Position numbers and translations under genes: made by a program
Assembly (NCBI GenBank): GCA_028386065.3
Contig: JAKUCV010003286.1
Coordinates: 22,896 to 86,895, forward strand
Direction of reading: 5' to 3'
DNA: 64,000 nt
DNA from: Turnera subulata
Lineage: Eukaryota > Streptophyta > Magnoliopsida > Malpighiales > Passifloraceae
Part shown: one piece after another, positions 57,311 to 64,000 of the stretch
Position numbering within the stretch: position 1 is the first letter of the stretch
Layout of the letters: every line of letters begins with the position of its first letter
Notes under the pieces: generated by a model
The model's input: only the letters and a program-made list of their open reading frames with translations
The model's database searches: none
What the model was told of the DNA's origin: nothing

Positions 57311-59631
57311 ATGCTACCTGAGATGAATCCACAAAAATGGGGATGAATTATAAGGATTTTTGGATGCCTTCCCTGGACATTTTGAGCTCGTCTAAGGTAC
57401 TTTTCAAATTTTCCCGGTTTATGTTATTTTAATTGTTCCAAAAATAAAAAGTCGGACTTCCACGTCTCAGAAAAATATGAAATTTTGCAGGAGGTAGTTG
57501 GATTGAATTTTTGTTCGTGTGTGTACAAAATTTCAGCTCAAAACTCAAAAATCGAATTAATGGCGCACCAATGGCCCAGTGAACCAATGCATATGAGCAA
57601 TCTCCATATCCAACATGTCAATTGCTACCTAAGATGATTCTAGAAATATGGGGATGATATATACGAGTATTTGGATGCCATCCCCGGACATTTTGAACTC
57701 ATCTGAGAAGCTTTTCCATTTTTCCCGATTTACGGGATTTTAATTGTTGCAAAAATTAAGCCGGATTTCCACATCTCAGAAAAATATGAAATTTCGCAGA
57801 TAGTTGGATTGAATTTTTATTGGTGTGTCTACAAAATCTCAGCTCAAAACTCAAAAATCGAACTACTGGCGCACCGATAGCGCCCCAATGACGCCCCAAT
57901 AGCACACCAATGGCCCAGTGAACCAATGCATAAGAGCAATCTCAAAATCCACCACGTCAAATGCTACCTAAGATGATTCCACAAATATGGGGATGATTTA
58001 TAAGGAATTTTGGATGCTTTTCCGTTTTTCCCAATTTACAGGATTTTAATTGTTCCAAAAATAAATAGTCGAACATCCGATTCTCTGAAAAATAGGAAAT
58101 TTTGAAGGCAGTTGGACTGGATTTTTATTTGTATGTTTACGAAATTTCAGCTCAAAACTCAAACTTTCAGCTCAAAACTCAAAAATCGAATTAATGGCGC
58201 ACCAACGGAGCAACAATGGCCCAGTGCACTAATGCATAAGAGCAATCTCATAATCCACCCTGTCAAATGCTACCTAAGATGATTTCAAAAATATGGGGAT
58301 GATTTATAAGAAGTTTTGGATGCCTTCCCCGGACATTTTGAGCTCATCTGAGGTGCAATTCCATTTTTCCCGATTCAAGGGATTTTAATTGTTCCAAAAA
58401 TAAGAAGTCGGACATCCACATCTCAGAAAAATCTGAAATTCTGCAGGTAGTTGGATTGGTTTTTTATTCTTGTGTGTACAAAAATTTCAGCACAAAACTC
58501 AATAATCGAACTAATGGCGCACCAATAGCGCCCCAATGGCGCAGCAATGGCGCCCCAATACCGCAACAATGGCCTAGTGAACCAATGCATAAGAGCAATC
58601 TCCAAATCCACCATGTCAAATGCTACCTGAGATGATTCCAAAAATATGGGGAGGATTTATAAGGATTTTTGGACGCCTTGCCCGGACATTTTGAGCTCAT
58701 CTGAGGTGCTTTTCTATTTTTCCCGATTTACGGGATTTTAATTGTTCCAAAAATTAAAAGTCGGACTTCCACATCTCTGAAAATTCTAAAATTTTGAAGG
58801 TAGTTGAATTGGATTTTTATTGGTGTGTGTACAAAATTTCAGCTCAAAATTCAAAAATTGAACTATTGGCGCCCCAATAGCGCACCAATGGCGCCACAAT
58901 AGCGCAACAATGGCCCAGTGAACCAATGCATAAGAGCAATCTCCAAATCCACCATGTCAAATGCTACTTATGATGATTCCAGAACTATGGGGATGATTTT
59001 TAAGGATTTTTGGATGTCTTCCCCGGACATTTTGAGCTCATCTGAGGTGCAATTCCATTTTTCCCGATTTACGGGATTTTAATTGTTCCAAAAATAAAAA
59101 GTCGGACTTCCACATCTCAGAACATTCTGAAATTTTGCAGGTAGTTGGATTGGATTTTTATTCCTGTGTGTTCAAAAGCTCAGCTCAAAACTCGGAAATC
59201 TAACGAATGGCGCACCAATAACGCACCAATGGCGCCCCAATAGCGCAACAATGGCCTAGTGAACCAATGCATTAGAGCAATCTTCAAATCCACCACGTCA
59301 AATGCTACCTAAGATGATTCCAAAAATGTGGGGATGATTTATAAGGTTTTTTGGATGCCTTCCCCGGACATTTTGAGCTCGTCTGAGGTGCTTTTCCATT
59401 TTTTCCAATTTTATGCGATTTTAATTGTTCCAAAAATAAAAAGTCAGACTTCCACATCTCAGAAAAATCTGAAATTTTGCAGGTAGTTGGATTGGATTTT
59501 TAATCGTGTGTGTACAAAATTTCAGCACAAAACTCAAAAATCGAACTAATGCGCACCAATAGCGCACCATTGGCGCAACAATGGCCCGGTGAACCAATGC
59601 ATAAGAGCAATCTCCAAATCCACCACGTCAA
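57311..59631. repeat. Higher-order unit 1 (2321 bp, about seven monomers)
   Basis: Its sequence is repeated from 59632. Shared rare markers include GCAGGAGGTAGTTGGATTG (near 57487 and 59807), GATTCTAGAAATATGG, ATTAAGCCGGATTTCC and TTCCTGTGTGT. It contains a 20-bp stretch near 58163 absent from copy 2. In stretches I compared, identity is about 98-99%, far above that of neighbouring monomers to each other. Confidence 0.9.
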
Positions 59632-61686
59632 ATGCTACCTGAGATGAATCCACAAAAATGGGGATGAATTATAAGGATTTTTGGATGCCTTCCCTGGACA
59701 TTTTGAGCTCGTCTAAGGTACTTTTCAAATTTTCCCGGTTTACGTTATTTTAATTGTTCCAAAAATAAAAATCGGACTTCCACGTCTCAGAAAAATATGA
59801 AATTTTGCAGGAGGTAGTTGGATTGAATTTTTGTTCGTGTGTGTACAAAATTTCAGCTCAAAACTCAAAAATCGAATTAATGGCGCACCAATGACCCAGT
59901 GAACCAATGCATATGAGCAATCTTCATATCCAACATGTCAATTGCTACCTAAGATGATTCTAGAAATATGGGGATGATTTAAACGAGTATTTGGATGCCA
60001 TCCCCGGACATTTTGAACTCATCTGAGAAGCTTTTCCATTTTTCCCGATTTACGGGATTTTAATTGTTGCAAAAATTAAGCCGGATTTCCACATCTCAGA
60101 AAAATATGAAATTTCGCAGATAGTTGGATTGAATTTTTATTGGTGTGTCTACAAAATCTCAGCTCAAAACTCAAAAATCGAACTACTGGCGCACCGATAG
60201 CGCCCCAATGACGCCCCAATAGCACACCAATGGCCCAGTGAACCAATGCATAAGAGCAATCTCAAAATCCACCACGTCAAATGCTACCTAAGATGATTCC
60301 ACAAATATGGGGATGATTTATAAGGAATTTTGGATGCTTTTCCGTTTTTCCCAATTTACAGGATTTTAATTGTTCCAAAAATAAATAGTCGAACATCCGC
60401 TTCTCTGAAAAATCGGAAATTTTGAAGGCAGTTGGACTGGATTTTTATTTGTATGTGTACGAAATTTCAGCTCAAAACTCAAAAATCGAATTAATGGCGC
60501 ACCAACGGAGCAACAATGGCCCAGTGCACTAATGCATAAGAGCAATCTCATAATCCACCCTGTCAAATGCTACCTAAGATGATTTCAAAAATATGGGGAT
60601 GATTTATAAGAAGTTTTGGATGCCTTCCCCGGACATTTTGAGCTCATCTGAGGTGCAATTCCATTTTTCCCGATTCAAGGGATTTTAATTGTTCCAAAAA
60701 TAAGAAGTCGGACATCCACATCTCAGAAAAATCTGAAATTCTGCAGGTAGTTGGATTGGTTTTTTATTCTTGTGTGTACAAAAATTTCAGCACAAAACTC
60801 AATAATCGAACTAATGGCGCACCAATAGCGCCCCAATGGCGCAGCAATGGCGCCCCAATACCGCAACAATGGCCTAGTGAACCAATGCATAAGAGCAATC
60901 TCCAAATCCACCATGTCAAATGCTACCTGAGATGATTCCAAAAATATGGGGAGGATTTATAAGGATTTTTGGACGCCTTGCCCGGACATTTTGAGCTCAT
61001 CTGAGGTGCTTTTCCATTTTTCCCGATTTACGGGATTTTAATTGTTCTAAAAATTAAAAGTCGGACTTCCACATCTCTGAAAAATCTAAAGTTTTGAAGG
61101 TAGTTGAATTGGATTTTTATTGGTGTGTGTACAAAATTTCAGCTCAAAATTCAAAAATTGAACTATTGGCGCCCCAATAGCGCACCAATGGCGCCACAAT
61201 AGCGCAACAATGGCCCAGTGAACCAATGCATAAGAGCAATCTCCAAATCCACCATGTCAAATGCTACCTATGATGATTCCAGAATTATGGGGATGATTTT
61301 TAAGGATTTTTGGATGTCTTCCCCGGACATTTTGAGCTCATCTGAGGTGCAATTCCATTTTTCCCGATTTACGGGATTTTAATTGTTCCAAAAATAAAAA
61401 GTCAGACTTCCACATCTCAGAACATTCTGAAATTTTGCAGGTAGTTGGATTAGATTTTTATTCCTGTGTGTACAAAAGCTCAGCTCAAAACTCGGAAATC
61501 TAACTAATGGCGCACCAATAACGCACCAATGGCGCCCCAATAGCGCAACAATGGCCTAGTGAACCAATGCATTAGAGCAATCTTCAAATCCACCACGTCA
61601 AATGCTACCTAAGATGATTCCAAAAATGTGGGGATGATTTATAAGGTTTTTTGGATGCCTTCCCCGGACATTTTCGTCTGAGGTGC
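59632..61686. repeat. Higher-order unit 2 (partial, 2055 bp)
   Basis: Second copy of 57311-59631, ending where the monomer is cut short at CATTTTCGTCTGAGGTGC (about 61670-61687). A third occurrence of the marker GCATTAGAGCAATCTTCAAA starts near 63688 and continues to the window end, so the higher-order unit probably recurs to the right. Confidence 0.9.
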
Positions 61687-64000
61687 GCAACAATGGCCGA
61701 GTGAACCAATGCATAGGAGCAATCTCCAATTCCACCATGTCAAATGCTACCTAAGATGATTCCAAAAATATAGGGATGATTTATAAGGATTTTTGGATGC
61801 CTTCCCCGGACATTTTGAGCTCATCTTCGGTGCAATTCCACTTCTCTAGATTTATGGGATTTTAATTGTTCCTAAAATGAAAAGTCGGAATTCCACGTCA
61901 CTAAAAATCTGAAATTTTGCAGGTAGTTGGATTGGATTTTTATTCGTGTGTGTACAAAATTTCAGCTCAAAACTCAAAAATTAAAATTTCAAATTAGAAC
62001 TCAAAAATCGCACCAATGGCGCCCCAATAGCGCACCAATAGCTCATCAATGGCGCCGCAATAGCGCACCATTGGCCGAGTGAACCAATGCATAAGAGAAA
62101 TCTCCAAATCCACCATGTCAAATGCTACCTAAGATGATTCCAAAAATATGGGGAAGATTTATAAGGATATTTGGATGCCTTCCCCAGACATTTTGGGCTC
62201 ATCTGAGGTGCTTTTCAGTTTTTCCCGATTTACAGGATTTTAATTGTTCCAAAAATAAAAAGCACCCCAATAGCGCAACAATGGCCCAATGAACCAATGC
62301 ATAAGAGCAATCTCCAAGTCCACCAAGTCAAACGCTACCTGAGACGATTCCACAAATATGGGGATGATTTATAAGGATTTTTGGATGCCTTCCCCGGACA
62401 TTTTGAGCTCATGTGAGGTGCAATTCCATTTTTTTCCGATTTACAATATTTTAATTGTTCCAAAAATAAAAAGTCGGACTTCCACATCTCAGAAAAATCT
62501 GAAATTTTACAGGTAGTTGGATTGGATTTTTATTCGTGTGTGTACAAAATTTCAGCTCAAACGTCAAAAATCGAACTAGTGGGACACCAATAGCGCACCA
62601 ATGGCACCCCAATAGCGCAACAATGGCCCAGTGAACCAAAGCATAAGAGCAATCTCCAAAACCACCATGTCAAATGCTACCTAAAATGAGTCCACAAATA
62701 TAGGAATGATTTATAAGGAATTTTGGATGCCTACCCCGGACATTTTGAGCTCATTTGAGGTGCTTTTCCGTTTTTCCCGATCTACAGGATTTTAATTGTT
62801 CCAAAAATAAAAATTGGACTTCCACATCACAGAAAAATCTGAAATTTTACAGGTAGTTGAATTGGATTTTTATTGGTGTGTGTGAAAAATTTAAGCACAA
62901 AACTCAGAAATCAAACTAATGACGCACCAATAGCGCACCAATGACGCCCCAATAGCGCAACAACGGCCCAGTGAACCAATGCATAAGAGCAATCTCCAAA
63001 TCCACCATGTCAAATGCTACCTAAGATGATTCCAAAAATATGGGAATGATTTATATGATTTTTTGGATGTCTTCCCCGGACATTTTGAGCTCGTACGAGG
63101 TGCTTTTCTGTTTTTCCCGATCTACAGGATTTTAATTGTTCCAAAAATAAAAGTCTGACTTCCACTTCTCATAAAAATCTGAAATTTTTCAGGTAGTTGG
63201 ATTGGATTTTTATTCATTTGTATACAAAATTTCAGCACAAAACTCAAAAATCGAACTAACGCCGCACCAATAGCGCACCATTGGCGCCCCAATAGCGCAA
63301 CAATGGCCCAGTGAACCAATGCATAAGAGCATTCACCAAATCCACCATGTCAAATGCTACCTAAGATGTTTCCAAAAGTCTGGGGAAGATTTATAAGATT
63401 TTTTTGATGCCTTCCCCGGACATTATGAGCTCATCTGAGGTGCAATTCCAATTTTCCTGATTTACGGGATCTTAATTGTTCCAAAAATAAAAAGTCGGAC
63501 TTTCACGTCTCAGAAAAATCTGAAAATTTGTAGGTAGTTGGATTGGATTTTTATTCGTGTGTGTACAAAATTTCAGCTCAAAACTTAAAAATCAAAATTT
63601 CAGCTCAAAACTCAAAAATCGAACTAATGGCGCACCAATAGCGCACCAATGGCGCCCCAATAGCGCAACAATGGCCTAGTGAACCAATGCATTAGAGCAA
63701 TCTTCAAATCCACCATGTCAAATGCTACCTAAGATGATTCAAAAAATGTGGGGATGATTTATAAGGTTTTTTGGATGCCTTCCCCGGACATTTTGAGCTC
63801 GTCTGAGGTGCTTTTCCATTTTTTCCAATTTTACGGGATTTTAATTGTTCCAAAAATAAAAAGTCAGACTTCCACATCTCAGAAAAATCTGAAATTTTGC
63901 AGGTAGTTGGATTGGATTTTTAATCGTGTGTGTACAAAATTTCAGCACAAAACTCAAAAATCGAACTAATGCGCACCAATAGCGCACCATTGGCGCAACA

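Larger units (their letters stand above)
47649..64000. repeat. Satellite array, right arm, segment 2
   Basis: About 50 monomers, mostly of the right-arm type (GAACTAATGGCGCACC and GCGCAACAATGGCC tracts). Shortened units lie near 50935, 51555, 57150, 58012, 60331, 61675 and 62258, each an internal deletion joining two parts of the monomer. The array runs off the right end of the window. No gene or foreign element was seen in this stretch. Confidence 0.95.

Noticed and set aside
1..64000. tRNA, rRNA or other structured RNA genes
   Set aside because: No cloverleaf, 5S, 18S or 25S sequence recognised; tRNA-like matches are limited to the short primer-binding sites.

Overview
The window is plant nuclear DNA with no host protein-coding gene that I can support. 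About 49 kb of the 64 kb is one satellite family, with monomers mostly 290-385 bp (mean about 340 bp, roughly 145 units by eye), all in the same orientation. Four transposable-element insertions and one nested insertion interrupt it. Angiosperm origin is inferred from the plant-type Ty1/copia polyprotein, the plant-type Ty3/gypsy gag-protease, the tRNA-Met-like primer sites and the hAT-like fragment. I cannot name the species. The long satellite tract with nested retroelements fits pericentromeric or other heterochromatin.

Layout: (1) 1-21802, left satellite arm, with a 300-bp hAT-like fragment at 5351-5650. Much of this arm looks like two diverged copies of a macro-repeat of about 8-11 kb. 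(2) 21803-32488, a degenerate minus-strand Ty1/copia element flanked by the 5-bp duplication gcacc. Its LTRs are about 1.5 kb, the polyprotein is broken many times, and the leader carries an array of the palindrome AAACATCGATGTTT. Its right LTR is split by a 2.47-kb LTR-like insertion (28816-31285, probably a solo LTR, containing an assembly gap). (3) 32489-33138, a short satellite island. (4) 33139-33813, a 675-bp LTR-type element with one recognisable LTR, a primer site and heat-shock-element-like motifs upstream of a TATA box. (5) 33814-44333, satellite. (6) 44334-47648, a complete, very young 3.3-kb Ty3/gypsy-derived element with 414-bp LTRs differing at two positions. Its single open frame encodes Gag and protease joined to a chromodomain-like C-terminus, with reverse transcriptase, RNase H and integrase missing. 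(7) 47649-64000, satellite with a recent 2.3-kb higher-order duplication.

Each satellite monomer has an AT-rich body and a GC-richer tract of 11-bp subrepeats, each holding a CCAAT pentamer. All four elements inserted directly into the satellite sit in or at the edge of this small tract. Three different LTR elements share the same variant primer-binding sequence, TGGTAGCGGAGC. Order of events by inference: the array and its macro-duplication; the copia insertion (LTRs about 4% different in one stretch I counted), then the nested LTR inside it; the gypsy-derived element and the 2.3-kb duplication are the youngest. Divergence figures are hand counts over short stretches.
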